Origin: Isoetes taiwanensis
Taxonomy: Eukaryota > Streptophyta > Lycopodiopsida > Isoetales > Isoetaceae
Direction: 5' to 3'
DNA: 64,000 bases
NCBI GenBank assembly: GCA_021234155.1
Contig: JAJEKV010000008.1
Span: 3,425,008 to 3,489,007, forward strand
Numbering within the stretch: position 1 is the first letter of the stretch; the number at the start of each line of letters is the position of its first letter. Both the position numbers and the translations under genes were made by a program. The notes under the pieces are model-generated. The model made no database searches and was not told where the DNA came from. It saw only the letters and a list, made by a program, of their open reading frames with translations. Below are positions 26,200 through 37,160 of this stretch, piece by piece.

Positions 26200-26763
26200 A
26201 GATATTTTCTCACAAAATTCACAAAAACCAAGTGAGCTTCTCATGCAGAGAAGGGGGAGTTGGGGAAGGGGAGAGTGGGGAAGGGGCAACAAAGCTTTTG
26301 GGGAGGGGAAACACGAGGAAGCCAGCAAAATTAAAGGGGATGGGTCCCCTTGGAAAAAATTAACTACCGTGTGTACGGCCTTGTAGGCTTGGGGCAACTC
26401 GTAGGTTGAATGGAAGAAAGATAAAAGGAGAAAATGTAAATCGAAGGATAAGATGATGTAAAATTCAAAGAAGGAAGCCTGGAGAACCCGAAGCCTAGAA
26501 GCACCATCTGATACATACAGAAGCCCATCATGGAACATGAGACCATCTCGAATCTCAAAACATTTATAGTCTGATGGCATTTGCCGAGAAGATAATGCAG
26601 TGCCAAAATGTGAGAATACATCTTGAACCAATGGATCGGAGGGCAGAGATGCCTCCAACAAGACTGTATCATAAACGCGCCATTGCAGAAGGGGCTTGAT
26701 TGAAGTTAGGTTGCTTTTACCTACTAATACAATAAAATTCATTATTTGTTGTTCTAGATTCAT
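26200..26763 (-). pseudogene. Ty3 pol fragment (end of RNase H / integrase zinc-domain start)
   Basis: A 188-codon frame on the minus strand. Its first 80 residues (SDPLVQDVFSHFGTALSS, YKCFEIRDGLMFHDGLLYVS, LRVLQASF) look like the linker between RNase H and the HHCC domain of Ty3 elements, where the pattern YxxxDGLLxYxGRLYVPD is usual. After this the frame turns hydrophobic and Pro/Ser-rich. That part is a pyrimidine-rich tract (purine-rich on the plus strand, 26225-26340) and is probably not coding. Confidence 0.55.
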
Positions 26764-28968
26764 CTCCTAACAAGCATTTGGAAGGCTAATTGAGAACGCT
26801 TTAATATTTAACTAATTTGTTGATGTTATAAAGTAAGATTCAATCAATGCTCAAAAGCTTTGATAACTACGGACTTGTACTCTCCTTTGTCATGGCGGTA
26901 ATAAGCATTCATGTTTAGACAAATAGAAATCTCAATGTCCATTGGATGTAAATTGCCATGGAACAATATAATGAACAAGGATGTTCAGCCTTCCTCTTCT
27001 ACAATAACAAAGTGACATGCTTCCTCTTCTATAGTGCACTCTGATGAGAAGATGTGAAGGGATGTCTAGGAGTACATTGCTACATGTTAGGCAGTTAAAG
27101 ATGTTAAATATATTCCATATAATTATGCTACTGCAAACATCATGCTTCCTTTAAACATACAAGCAAAATGGGAAATAGTCGTCAGTGTGGTGAATCATGA
27201 CTATAGCTCAAGGAATTAACACATAAATTGTGTATTTATAATGTTTGTATGCCAGTCAAACTTGGCTAGAAAGATTTCCTTGGCTAGAAAGATTAGGGGT
27301 GAAGGAAAACGAAGAGAAGACTATGTTATAGAGGAAGTTAGAAAATATTCAGAATACATGTCAATCTCGAAATGAACACGAGGCGTAAGATTGGTCATTC
27401 GATTTGCATGTAGAGACGTGCCCAAACTGTGGAAGATAAATATAATATCATTTTTCCTATGAAGTGTTTATATTTGTAAGAAGAAATTTCATCATCACAC
27501 GCTGGCCCTTTTGACTTCATATGGAAACCAGCTAGGCATATTTATCTTGAAAAACCTTAAGAGCACTATCTAGGTATACTTTAACCGAAATAGCTCAAAT
27601 GTCAACACATGAGAGAGGGCTTGCAAACTAAATTTACAACTTAATAAAAAGATTGAAGATCCAATGGATGTCACAAATGCTACTTCACAAACTATTGAAA
27701 GATTTACGATTGCATAAGGTTTTTAGTACTAAATAATATGCATCAAATAATACAATGTCTTGTCTCAAAATATTCTTCAATACCAATGTTTCTCTATCCT
27801 TTGCATATATGCTTGACATGCTTAGACATAAACAATATTAGCATTAATGGACATTGGTTTTGCAGGAATAAAGTGATAGTATGCAATAGAACCCTTAAAT
27901 GAATTGTTTAAGACCATTTCTATATCAACCAATATGCTAACTTTAATGTGTCGGGGATTACAAGGGGACATAGGTGTATGTGGCATAGAGAAGGCCATCT
28001 AAAGCTTCAATCGCAGCTGCATATCAAAACTCACCTTGCTCTTGTTCTGCGAATGTCAATACAACACTCTAACTATCACCATCATCTTATGAGATGGCAA
28101 CTTTTAATACAACCCGCAAAATTGTATTGTATAAAAACAATAATCTGCCATCTTTGAGTCTTAACAGCATTAAAACCTGCATCCATGAAGATCATCACAT
28201 AACAAGATGGGCTTCATATATGAGCAAAGGGAACGCCTCTAAAAAGGTTAACTACCCCCATGAATTTCTTCGTCTCCAACATTGGCCAAATGTCAATTTC
28301 TATGCAGTAAGAATTATCGACTTCAAAAAACTGCGGCAAAATGTCCATCCAAATGTGATAAAGTATAACATGTTTAAATGCCACTTGTATAGCTGCTATC
28401 TTATTTCTTAGAAGAAGATGATCCAACTATGCATTATAATGTACGTTTAGATGATTACTATAGACGTTTATGAGTAGTCGCTTCTACCCATTTTACTTGA
28501 GCGATCTCCCATGGGTCCGTTACAGAGCATAGAATGCATAAGGTGCTTTTTGTCTCGAAAGAATGCATTTTCATTTCTTGACGGACATATGAATAAATAT
28601 CAATGAAACTGATTCACTATGTAATGAAATTATTATCTACTAGATAATCCACTTCAATAGAAATCACATTCTTAGTATAAAATTGTCATGTCCTTAAAAT
28701 TTTGTAACCTTACTTTTTTGAGAATTATCACGTCTTAGAAATTTTGTAAATCTTGATTACTTTGTGTCGTGATTTGAAAACTGTAGTTTCCAATAATTTG
28801 CATGTGATCGAGATTGCTGAAATGATTCCTTATATATGGGAGCCAATTGAAGCACCAAATTAAGCCAGCCATTTGTAAATACAGGCATGTCACTAACAAA
28901 TTCTAGATCATGGCCAGAAAGGATGGTTATTTCCAAGCATATGGTTACAAAATACCGCAAGAAAACAA
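26764..28968. other. AT-rich intergenic DNA
   Basis: No convincing gene. Several frames of 60-105 codons occur (for example 28094-28411 plus), but none shows family motifs or splice context. A CCTTGGCTAGAAAGATT-type direct repeat lies near 27263-27296. It probably contains the far downstream region of the UPF0426 gene and old repeat relics. Confidence 0.5.
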
Positions 28969-29282
28969 GAGGCCTAAAAATGACTATTATATAAGATTAT
29001 GCCCTGAATGTGGCTTACTTTTTTACCTCATACTCTTTTCTTATAATTCTGAATGCAAAAACAGTTTAAGAAACGAGAGGCTTAAAAATGACTATTATAT
29101 AAGATTATGCCTTGAATGTGGCTTACTTTTTTACCCTCATACTCTTTTCTTATGTAATACAGAATGCAAAAAGAGTTTAAGAAACAAGAGGCTTAAAAAT
29201 GACTATTATATAAGATTACGCTGGCTTACTTTTTTACCCTCATACTATTTTCTTATGTAATACAGAATGCAAAAAGAGTTTA
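28969..29282. repeat. Threefold tandem repeat (108/111/95 bp) ending at the UPF0426 stop codon
   Basis: Units are 28969-29076, 29077-29187 and 29188-29282. Each starts GAGGCTTAAAAATGACTATT and ends GCAAAAAGAGTTTA or similar. The third unit ends exactly in the TTA that is the reversed stop codon of the minus-strand gene, so the array is its 3' UTR. Unit 3 lacks about 15 bp (the TGCCTTGAATGT part). A plus-strand frame runs through the array because the units are multiples of three, but I do not consider it a gene. Confidence 0.85.
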
Positions 29283-30042
29283 CTCTATTTTGATCTCTTC
29301 TGGACCATCCTCCTGTATAGATTCTTGTTCTTCCACCTGCACCTTTGCAGCCTCTGAGGTTCTCTCAATCCATTCTTTCAAAGGATCTTCATTTAGATCA
29401 AGCCTCAATAGACCAGCAAATACACCTCCAAAAAAAGCTATTGGTTCCTGAATGTACACAAAGATTGTCATGCCTTAGCAATGCATGCAAGAAATAATAG
29501 AAAAGAAGCAGTACCCTCAAGGCTTCTTTAACGACAGGCTCATTTTCTAGACCAAAAAAGGCTTTGGGGATGCCACGACGACAACTCTGCCTTTCATTAC
29601 CCATCATTCTTACCAATTGATGACCTCCACAAAGTCGTAAGGACTTGAGATATATGATGGGGGATACTGATGCCTGGATCAGTCACAGAAACCACACACA
29701 TTAATGAAGATATACACTCAGAGTGGTTTCAGATGCTATATGAGACTGCAAAGCAACCATTCTCCAAACTATTTTACATATATGTGCACTAACGGTTTTC
29801 ACTTGAAAAAATTGACATAATTGCAGTCCTAAATTCAAAATGGATCAAGCCTGAGAAACTTTGACAAGCTATCTTATTAATTTTAGTTAATTAAGAAACA
29901 AGCTCAACGGGAAGCAAAGCATAAATTCCAAGATCCAACAGTCATAGACTAATCCAGTAATCCTCAGTTCAGTCTAAGACTAACAAAATACCGTATTATG
30001 AGAAACTGCAGGATTGATCATTAAAGGTGACCGCAGAGCCAT
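29280..30042 (-). CDS. UPF0426-family plastid protein, three coding exons
   Basis: Spliced model on the minus strand: exon 1 30042-29992 (17 codons, start in GCCATGG), exon 2 29673-29515 (53 codons), exon 3 29447-29280 (55 codons plus TAA). All introns are GT-AG and phase 0. The 125-residue total is close to the plant family size of about 120. The first 40 residues are rich in Ser, Leu and basic residues with few acids, fitting a chloroplast transit peptide. The conserved core is KAFFGLENEPVVKEAL, then EPIAFFGGVFAGLLRLDLNE, DPLKEWIERT and an acidic tail ending EEIKIE. The family is named after Arabidopsis At1g28150; its function is unknown to me beyond plastid location. TTTGTAG just before the start codon suggests a 5' UTR intron, with the first UTR exon near 30790-31020. 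No retroelement interrupts the gene and both splice junctions keep frame, so it is probably functional. Confidence 0.88.
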
Positions 30043-31465
30043 GGCGCCAGTTCCCTACAAATGCCACAGAAACATGAACTACATGCTTCACATGTTTTAG
30101 AATACAGGAATGTGGAAGGCAAAATCAGAAATGAGTACTAGAAATCAGTATTTGCAATGTAATCTATCTAAAGATGAAGATGGAAATAATTACCTTACCA
30201 GGGCTCGGACATGCCCTGTGGGAGGTAGTTTGTTTGTCAAAACCATAAACAACCACAAGAAGAAAATTTGAATAAATAATATGCAGCAGCCATCACAGAA
30301 CCAGGACAATCTCTATCTATTTTACGTGTATACAATGTTTGAATGTCTCACCCCATCAAAAACATAATGAAATAAAAACACATGAATGTGGAATAGGCTG
30401 ATACTATATACCGAGCTGCTACTCTTATATACCACCGAGCTGCTACTCTTAATCTTCCAGGCTCTTCACAATGTGAAACACCGTTATATGTGTACATCTG
30501 ATTGAGTTGTTGCATTGTCGGGTAGATACAATCACTTTTAGCTGGTTGCGCTTAGAACACGCACTACTGCCATGCTCTCTCTTAACCCGATTCAAAATTT
30601 AGACTGCATAACGGAATCCCTAGCAAAAGGCCTCCTCAATCTGTCATGAGACGATGCTCTTCGCTAATAGAATGGGGGAACCTGTGGCACCAGACTTGTT
30701 TCCGAAGGATGCATTCCGAGAATTCAAATAAGATATGCAAAGCAAGAAAGAACCTAGTACCCGGTCGACTCAAATAAAAAAGGCACATAGAGCTTAAAAG
30801 GAAATTCTGTATTTACCTCCTAGATCAGCAAGAAGATGGTTCAATCTGTGATTGTTGAAGAACAAGAGAAAGCCAAGCGATTCAGACTCAATCAAATCAA
30901 AGCATCATAAGGTTCCTCAAACCACAAGGGCACAATCTCCAAAGGGGCACACCCTAAGCGACAATCGCCTGCCCTCCGGCTTCCGCATTCATCCCTAAAT
31001 TCAAATCGTATGGATAACTTTTTAGAAGGGAAGTGAAAATTAGATCCACGAAGAGGATATCTAAGGGATGGACTTGAAAATTATAAAAACTAGGAAAAAT
31101 CACACCAGAAATCTTTGGCAAGGTTTTTGTGTATTAGAAAACGGCCAGGCACTTATCTAATCAAGATTGAAAGTGGATCTTAGTGTGATCCAATAGTTCT
31201 TTGTTTTATTTGGCATTGGTTAGTTTGATCTTTCTTAATATTGTTATGGTTTTGCTTTGATTTTGATTGTTGTCACTTGAAGTTCAAATTCAAAGTTGTT
31301 TTTAAGAACAAGAAAGTTGTTTTTTAAATGAAGAAATGAAGTTATGTAAAACCTATGTTTGTCACAATGTATATATGAATAAAGAAAACAAGTCATTACC
31401 AATATCCAATATTACTAGGTAAAGAAAAAGTTATATAGGGAGTAAAGGGAATCTTGCAATAATGT
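30043..31465 (-). promoter_or_regulatory. 5' UTR intron and promoter region of the UPF0426 gene
   Basis: On the minus strand, GATCTAGGAGGTAAATACAG (near 30820) could be a donor matched by the TTTGTAG acceptor at about 30056, giving a UTR intron of roughly 0.77 kb. A direct repeat ACCGAGCTGCTACTCTTA lies at about 30411-30450. The AT-rich DNA at 31080-31460 would be the promoter. No start site can be fixed. Confidence 0.4.
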
Positions 31466-32315
31466 TTGCACAATCAAAAACTATCTTTTTATAACATATC
31501 ATTCCTGAAGGTTTTTACGCGTATTCGTATAAAAATACACAGAGTGCTGATGTTGGCGTCTAGGTTTTGGCAAGAAGCTGTATTGGCATTTTCAGTGGTG
31601 CGCCCAGGCCGATTTAGAAAGAAAGGCACCACGAAGTTTAGAAGGCCACGATTTAGAAAAGAACGGCAGCAGAGGCGCTTGGGCGGTTGCTTTCTGGCAT
31701 GAAGTCCACTTCCAGAGCTTTGAAAATTGCTTGCGAATTGCTGGCTCCCTTGTTCCGGCCCCATGTTTGCATACCCATTTTAAAAAGTTGCGCTTTATTC
31801 ATCGTTTATTCACAGCCTAGACCTTTGGATCCGAAAATGGTTGTGGCAGCCATGGCGCTTTGACTTCTTTTGCCTTAATTCTGACCCCTTTGTGTACAAA
31901 AGATCGCCCTTTTATGCGCCAATTTTGTCTAATTCTGCAACGGGCCACTTTTGTGGCTTCCAAATTTTGTTTAACTTATCCATGACTGATCCATTTTTTA
32001 TCCAACAAGTAAACGATGCAGGTAAACAGCGACAGGGGTCAAAGATGGAGTCCATCACTATTTTGTGCAAAGATTGCACTCCTTCTCCGGAACCAGGATG
32101 TGCAGTGAGGATTTGTAGTTTTATTTATTTGTGTGTTTGTAACAGAGTAATTATGTTGACCATATCTGCAGCCGTTTGAGCCCATATCCTTTACCTCAAC
32201 TTCATCGTTCGAAGATAGGAAGTAATCTTCTTGGTTGATTTTCATGTTTCATGTGCTAGTAATTGTAATTTTTTTGTCACTGCATGTATTCTTGTGCGAC
32301 TCTAGCAGGGTCTGG
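31466..32315 (+). other. Possible 5' part of a gene next to the chromovirus insertion
   Basis: ATGGTTGTGGCAGCCATGG at 31838 and a shifted frame that follows (TSFALILTPLCTKDRP onward) look like a plastid or signal-type N-terminus. Further on, GKQRQGSKMESITILCKDC (32027-32083) is open, and CKDC could start a zinc-finger motif. No continuation is found before the insertion at 32321. On both strands there are frames of 78-112 codons but none I recognise. The call is tentative. Confidence 0.25.
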
Positions 32316-32320
32316 CATAG
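32316..32320. repeat. Target-site duplication CATAG (left)
   Basis: Identical to 44082-44086. It frames the chromovirus of copy B. Confidence 0.85.
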
Positions 32321-33867
32321 TGTCACGTTCGACGCAACATCTCTGATCCCAATACGTATATTATCTTTGCCGCGTCCTGCGTATATGTCACCACAACAAG
32401 TACTTGAGAGGTAAAGAAGGGGATTGCACCTAGGGGGGCAACCTGGTATGTTAGCGCATGTATATTAAACATATGCAATTAAAACCCCCTTGCCAAGTGG
32501 CAATACCCCATTTGGTCCCTTCTAACCTAACCCTAAAAAGGTTCATGTATAAAGAACAAACAAGGGGGAAACCCTAAACTTTCCCTTTTGCATTTTTGGG
32601 CTTCCACTAGCCATTCAGGCCAAGGTAAATTTGCCATTCCGCATTGCCCGGCCCGCCGTTGAAGCGCCTTTGCATATTAGATTCATCAAAGGGCATTTGT
32701 CTTCAGCAAGAGCGAGGGCATGGGCCCAGCGATTCGGGGGCTGGAGCAAATCAAGGATCGGGTAACCTGCGATTCTATTATGCAAAGCTGCCTCTTAGCC
32801 CAGCAATGAGTTAGGATGGTATGTTAGATCGGTCTTATCAGCCTTGTAGATCCCTAAGATCACCAGGTAAGTAACAAAATAACCTAAATGTATGTTTAGG
32901 TAAGATAGATTAGATCTTATTCAGTATTTCAGCTCTTGGTGATGATGATGTTCCATTCTATGCTCTCCTGTGTATGTGGAAAGGGGGGTAGAGACCCTTA
33001 AACCTTCAGTTGCAGATGATTCTAGATAACCTCATTAATTCTCAATTAATGCGGCCCGTGTCTGAAAGCCCGCTTTGGTTGTGGGTGGCGGGGCTAGGCC
33101 GGTGGAATAAGAGGGACTTGTCTCATCAGCGATTGATCCCTACGGTGTGTAAAGCCCTCACAGGGGATCTAAGCGGGCTAAGGCTTAATGGTTTGCCACT
33201 ACGTGTGGGCAAGGCATGAACTTCGACACCTCTTGGGTGATCGTCATCTTCAATGAGGTTCAAATCCGAATATGGGCGTGGCCCTCTAGCGCTGTGATGG
33301 GCATGCATGCCTCTGGAGGGAGAGACTCTCCTCTGCCTCATCGGGGACTGGAGAGATGCAACCCGGTAGCCCCTTTGGCTCACTTTTGCGGCGGTGAATT
33401 CTGGTCCGGTCGACTCTTCAACCTACTCGCAAAGTGTGCCGGGGGGAGGCGGATGGAGTGGACTACCCAACAGCCATGTTTCTATGCGGTCCAATCCATT
33501 CTTATGAATTCGATGCAATGACCACGGAGGCCCAAGTTTGTCGATCCCATACCTTGGAGTCCAGAGCGTTGGGTAGGATCCCCATGTGATGATGATGTTA
33601 TTGATGTGCTACTACCGCGTATGTTATGGGTGTAGTCACCCTTGAGTGACTTTGTTGATATATTGATGTCATGTGCTTATTTTACTCCACGCTTCCGCAG
33701 CTAGGGCGGTCCCGGGGAAGACGGGGCAAATGACCCATCCATTCTTTCTCATCGACCCATTGTCAAGGTTGGTGTCAGGTGGATGGCGTCTGTCAGTTTG
33801 GCTGTCATGGGGATGAACTCATATACGTCGATGGGAGCATCGCTTGAGGAAGTAGGGGATATCCGCG
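32321..33867 (+). repeat. 5' LTR of the chromovirus, copy B
   Basis: The LTR starts TGTCACG (TGTGACG in the 3' LTR). Its right edge is degraded, reading GGGGATATCCGCG where the 3' LTR reads GGGGATGTCACA. At about 1.55 kb it is long for a plant chromovirus. It contains CCTAACCCTAAAAAGG followed by TATAAAG at 32548-32554, a likely TATA box, so transcription should start shortly after. Another AAACCCTAAAC lies just downstream of it. Confidence 0.88.
32547..32554 (+). promoter_or_regulatory. Candidate LTR TATA box, copy B
   Basis: GTATAAAG follows an AACCCTAAAA motif in the 5' LTR. The same arrangement occurs in the other LTR copies, near 8551 and 41390. The position is right for a U3 promoter, but no start site can be shown from sequence alone. 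Confidence 0.5.
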
Positions 33868-33868
33868 A

Positions 33869-33880
33869 TGGTATCAGGCG
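33869..33880 (+). promoter_or_regulatory. Primer binding site (initiator tRNA-Met type), copy B
   Basis: TGGTATCAGGCG lies directly after the 5' LTR. It is one indel from TGGTATCAGAGC, the sequence complementary to the 3' end of plant initiator tRNA-Met that most plant LTR elements use. In copy A the same site is more degraded, TGGCAGAATGAGC at about 1124. Confidence 0.8.
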
Positions 33881-34080
33881 GGATCTTGGTAGACCAAGAT
33901 GGGCAGCGACCATTCCACTGTTAGAACTAACATTAGACTTCTAGCCTTGGGAATAGCAACCCAAGCATGAACCTCGAAAAATTGGAAAAAAAAAATTCTA
34001 ATCTTTAGAGCAGTAAAGTAGAGTAATGCTAAGTTAGGAAGAATTATCGGAAAACCCTGCAAAATTAGGGCCATTAGGAA

Positions 34081-34160
34081 GTGACCCCTCACATAGTGCG
34101 CCCTAGGCATTTCCAAAATTTTTGAGAATGCTTCTCGCGCACTGTGTGAATGGTTGACCC
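34081..34160. repeat. Internal near-palindrome H1, copy B
   Basis: First of four copies of a hairpin-forming repeat within the element. Left arm CTCACATAGTGCG (34088-34100) pairs with right arm CGCGCACTGTGTGA (34137-34150). The middle is CATTTCCAAAATTTTTGAG, itself nearly self-complementary. It lies about 210 bp after the primer site. Confidence 0.75.
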
Positions 34161-34299
34161 ATGTTGACCTAGTTAGATGCATAATTAGAACAATCTGATA
34201 GTGCAGAATAGCTTAAACCTTGAATTTGAGCTAGGAATGTATGTCATAACACTAAGAAACTGCTTATAAAATGAAAGTTTGAGTCAAAAATGTGTGACC

Positions 34300-34370
34300 C
34301 CTCACAGAGTGCGCCAGGAGCATTTCCAAAACTTTTGAGAATGGCTCTCACGTACTGTGTGAGTGGTAGG
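34300..34370. repeat. Internal near-palindrome H2, copy B
   Basis: Second hairpin copy: left arm CCTCACAGAGTGCGCC, inner arms GAGCATT and AATGGCTC around CAAAACTTTTG, right arm CGTACTGTGTGAG. It lies about 110 bp upstream of the TATA box that precedes the first ORF. Confidence 0.78.
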
Positions 34371-34474
34371 TACTTTTTGCCTAAAGGAACCCAATGTATT
34401 AATCCAACAGACACTAATGCCTTACAGAATGCTACGACATGAAATTGCAGGTCCAAACCCTAAAATCTCCAGAC

Positions 34475-34484
34475 CTATAAATAG
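34475..34484 (+). promoter_or_regulatory. Internal TATA box before ORF1, copy B
   Basis: CTATAAATAG follows CAAACCCTAAAATC at 34453-34466 and lies about 110 bp upstream of the ORF1 ATG. The same layout, slightly degraded, occurs in copy A at 1729-1737. An internal RNA polymerase II promoter in an LTR element would be unusual. The call rests on motif and position only. Confidence 0.55.
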
Positions 34485-34586
34485 ACCTTTAGGGTTCTTC
34501 ATTTTCACCTTTCTTCTCCGTTTAAAACTCTCTCGTCAAGAAGGCGATTTCTAGGCCTCGGGAAGGCGATCAACATATTTCAAAAC

Positions 34587-35712
34587 ATGGCTCGCGCAAA
34601 CAAACCCGCTCGAATGGTTGTGCCGAACCGATTACATCAGCGCCCAGGTCCTTGCGGCCCAACGAGAAGGCGGAAGAGGCTCGGGGGGAGCAAGCCCGGG
34701 CAAGAGAACCACGACATAAATCCACGATGCTAAGGAGGAGGATCAGCAAAGACAAGGCGAACAAGAACATCCCAAAACCCTAATGAGCGGGAAAACCCCA
34801 AAAATCAGGGCAATGGAGGGAGGGGCGAGGGGCGCCGAGGGGCGAACACCCAGGAGGAGCTGCAATGTAAGTTAAAGAAAATGGGAAAAGAGGAAAAAGA
34901 AGCGTGAGGAAGAATTGCGAGAAAAAGCTTGAGTGCGGGGAAAAGATTGAGGAAGGAGCCACAAAATTGAAGGAGGACAAAGGGGAAGGACCCCGAAGTG
35001 CCCAAGAAACCCGGCCCGGAAAACAAAAAGGCAACATTAACAAAAGGGGGTGAGCATAAGGGGCGGGGGCAGCCGACGGACGCCGTCGTCTTCATCGGAA
35101 CAAGTGGGACGAGGATGAGTCAAGGTCCCCGCTCCCGAGAAGGCTTCAAATGTAGATAATGAGGGAGGAAGAATGCATAGCTTGGCATCCCCATACCCCA
35201 AGTGGCGAAGCCGACAAGCGGATCCAAAGAAGGGCGGACCAGCCGCGGGGAATGCATTATGTACTCAAGCACGAGTGGAAGTGCAGGGGAAGAAGCTAAA
35301 AAGTACAACGAGTACATGAAGATGTCACGAGGTACTGAAATATTATAAACAAATAAGAATAGAATAGAACATAATAGGTAGCGTCGCGGAGGAGAGGAAG
35401 GTCATCTAAGAAGAACACTTTGAAGCGCCCGGGAGAGACCCGTACCCCAAAGAAGCCAATGAAGAGGAAAGCGGGACTCTCTACTTTGCAAGAGCTGCTT
35501 TCGGGAGATCCGGCCGGAGGAGCTATGGGCTAGCGATACCAAGAGTTTGCCTTAAAGATTGACCCACGAGATCCTGCAAGAATTTGACAAAACCAAGAGA
35601 GTAACGGATGACTTGTTACTTGCATTGCGGGGAAAGGCGGTGAGCAAAAACTAGTTCAACGCCTTGAGAGACTCACTAGCATGTGCTCTCCATGCAAAGA
35701 GAGTCACTTGTA
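34587..35712 (+). pseudogene. ORF1, gag-like basic protein remnant, copy B
   Basis: ATGGCTCGC at 34587, about 110 bp after a TATA box, opens a lysine- and glutamate-rich reading frame that runs to about 35712 with several frameshifts. Pieces recognisable in both copies are a charged segment with GKDLG-like runs near 34970-35010, then PYPKW near 35180 and EYxKxxxEYLKYY near 35310. The C-terminal piece ends LTKPRE, and CACTAGCATGTGCTCTCCAT follows. The position after the LTR and primer site and the highly charged composition fit gag. I find no CCHC zinc knuckle, and the frame breaks prevent a proper domain assignment. It is probably a structural protein gene of the element. The frameshifts may be partly sequencing errors. 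Confidence 0.5.
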
Positions 35713-35905
35713 TGCCTAGGGATATGAAATTAGCTAGGTTTATTAAGAAGGAAGATTGCTAACTTGTTGTAATTACAAATCTTTTGTAAATATGAAAATA
35801 TATTTTGATCAAGTTTGAAGTGCAAAAGTGTAAGTAATAAGGTTGTAATAATGATATGTGCATTTGGAATTAGCTAAATTGGACAAAAAGTGGTATTTTT
35901 GACCC

Positions 35906-35978
35906 CACCCATACCAGTCGCCATGAGCATTCCAAAACTTTTGAGAATGGCTCTCGCCCTTTGTGTGGAGTGGTAAAA
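35906..35978. repeat. Internal near-palindrome H3, copy B
   Basis: Third hairpin copy. The core CCAAAACTTTTGAGAATGG is perfect and the outer arms are degraded (CACCCATACCAGTCGCC and CGCCCTTTGTGTGGAG). It separates the gag-like region from the GC-rich block. Confidence 0.75.
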
Positions 35979-36059
35979 CCTTGATCTATGTCTAGACTTG
36001 CCCAAATGTAGAAAGTAAGGGTAGAGACCGCTTTAACTCGTTGAGATAAGTAGAATTCT

Positions 36060-36600
36060 ATAGGTAATGTGCGCCTGAGGGTGCACGGGCGCCACCTGAG
36101 CCCTCTCAGCGGTGATGGATGTCGCCTAGGCCCTGGCAGTGATGGATGGCGTCTGGAGGCGGACCTCGGTGCCTGCGAGCACCGGTGCATGCTGGCGAGG
36201 GAGGCGCTGCGAAGGCATGCTTGTGGCCATTTGGAGCACCGCGATGGGCGCAGGGATGGTTGGCGCCTTGGCGCTGGGCTGGAGGATGCACCTCCTCCGG
36301 CGACTTCTCTGGCGTTTTTCCACTGGCGCCGCCTTCCCCGGCGCTGGACTTGGCGGCAGAGCTTATTGGATCACGTTGGTTTTCACCCGGTTGCCCTCCA
36401 TCCGCCACGCTACGAATCGTTGCTATGGGGGTTTTGGGACTCTACATTTTCACGGGGGCGGCTCTTATGGTCTAGTGGTTTGATCGAGTTACTCCGAGGG
36501 GTCGGCACGGGATCTCTGCATCGACATCTATTTGCCCTGGTTTTGATTGAGAGAGGATGGAGGTTTAAGCGGCGTGCATGAGTCGCACCATTACTCGGCA
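36060..36600 (+). other. GC-rich block inside the chromovirus, copy B
   Basis: About 540 bp rich in GGCGCC, GGCG and CTCCGG motifs, within surroundings that are AT-rich. Several overlapping frames are open on both strands (for example 36069-36581 plus and 36106-36408 minus). That is expected where stop codons are rare, and none is conserved as protein in copy A. It lies between hairpins H3 and H4, follows AAGTAGAATTCTATAGGTAA and ends near GTTTGTTGAAGTT. It could be captured host DNA. I recognise no product. Confidence 0.6.
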
Positions 36601-36850
36601 CCTAGGCTGTGAAAGAGGTTCTGGTTGAAGGCGTTTGTTGAAGTTACGTTTGTTGGAGGTATGCTTGTTGCTTTTTGCGGCGACATAGCTTTTTTGGATC
36701 TGTGGTCATCATGGCAGCGGTTTTTTTTCGGTGGGGTTTTTTAATCCAGGGCCATGGTGCTCCGCGAACTTGCCCATGCAATGTATTTTGTTTTCTTTGT
36801 ACTTGTGGTGCATGTCCTTTCGTGTGGCCTTTGTGGTGCGGCGTAAAAAT

Positions 36851-36878
36851 ATACTTCCTTCCTTCCTTCCTTCCTTCA
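36851..36878 (+). repeat. (CTTC)n microsatellite, copy B
   Basis: Uninterrupted CTTCCTTCCTTCCTTC-type run just upstream of hairpin H4. The equivalent run in copy A is at about 4062-4084. Confidence 0.9.
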
Positions 36879-36911
36879 ATTTACAAATTGAGCCATCTAG
36901 GACCCAAGCGG

Positions 36912-36990
36912 AGCCCACCCCTCCTCACGAGTCGCCGAGGAGCATTTCCAAAACTTTTGAGAATGTCTCTCGCGCACTGTGTGAGTGGTT
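36912..36990. repeat. Internal near-palindrome H4, copy B
   Basis: Fourth hairpin copy: CATTTCCAAAACTTTTGAG core with right arm CGCGCACTGTGTGAG. It lies about 175 bp upstream of the second TATA box and repeats the H2 arrangement. Confidence 0.77.
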
Positions 36991-37160
36991 AGACCAAAAT
37001 GACCCAAACTCATTCCAACTACCTCCAAATTAGATGAAATTTGTTGCAATAGGATCCTTAGGATGTACTCTTTAACCTAGATTACCTATGAATTGCATAA
37101 CAGCATCTCAAAGTGATAGATATTCCCAAACCCTAAAAATTCCTCAAATTAAGGTTTTGT

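Noticed and set aside
28910-29260. Repeat protein with 36-37-residue units and Cys pairs on the plus strand
   Set aside because: It is the reverse of the tandemly repeated 3' UTR of the UPF0426 gene. The frame is open only because the unit lengths are multiples of three, and there is no promoter or homologue.
28969-29282. CRISPR-like array
   Set aside because: The units are contiguous with no spacers, and the DNA is a plant nuclear sequence.
29398-29616. 72-codon frame on the minus strand as a separate gene
   Set aside because: It is exon 2 of the UPF0426 gene read through into the intron. The GT-AG junction to exon 3 restores the conserved protein.
36853-36878. Telomere-like or satellite repeat
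   Set aside because: The CTTC run is a short microsatellite, and the scattered AAACCCTAAA boxes occur singly. No tandem telomere array is present.
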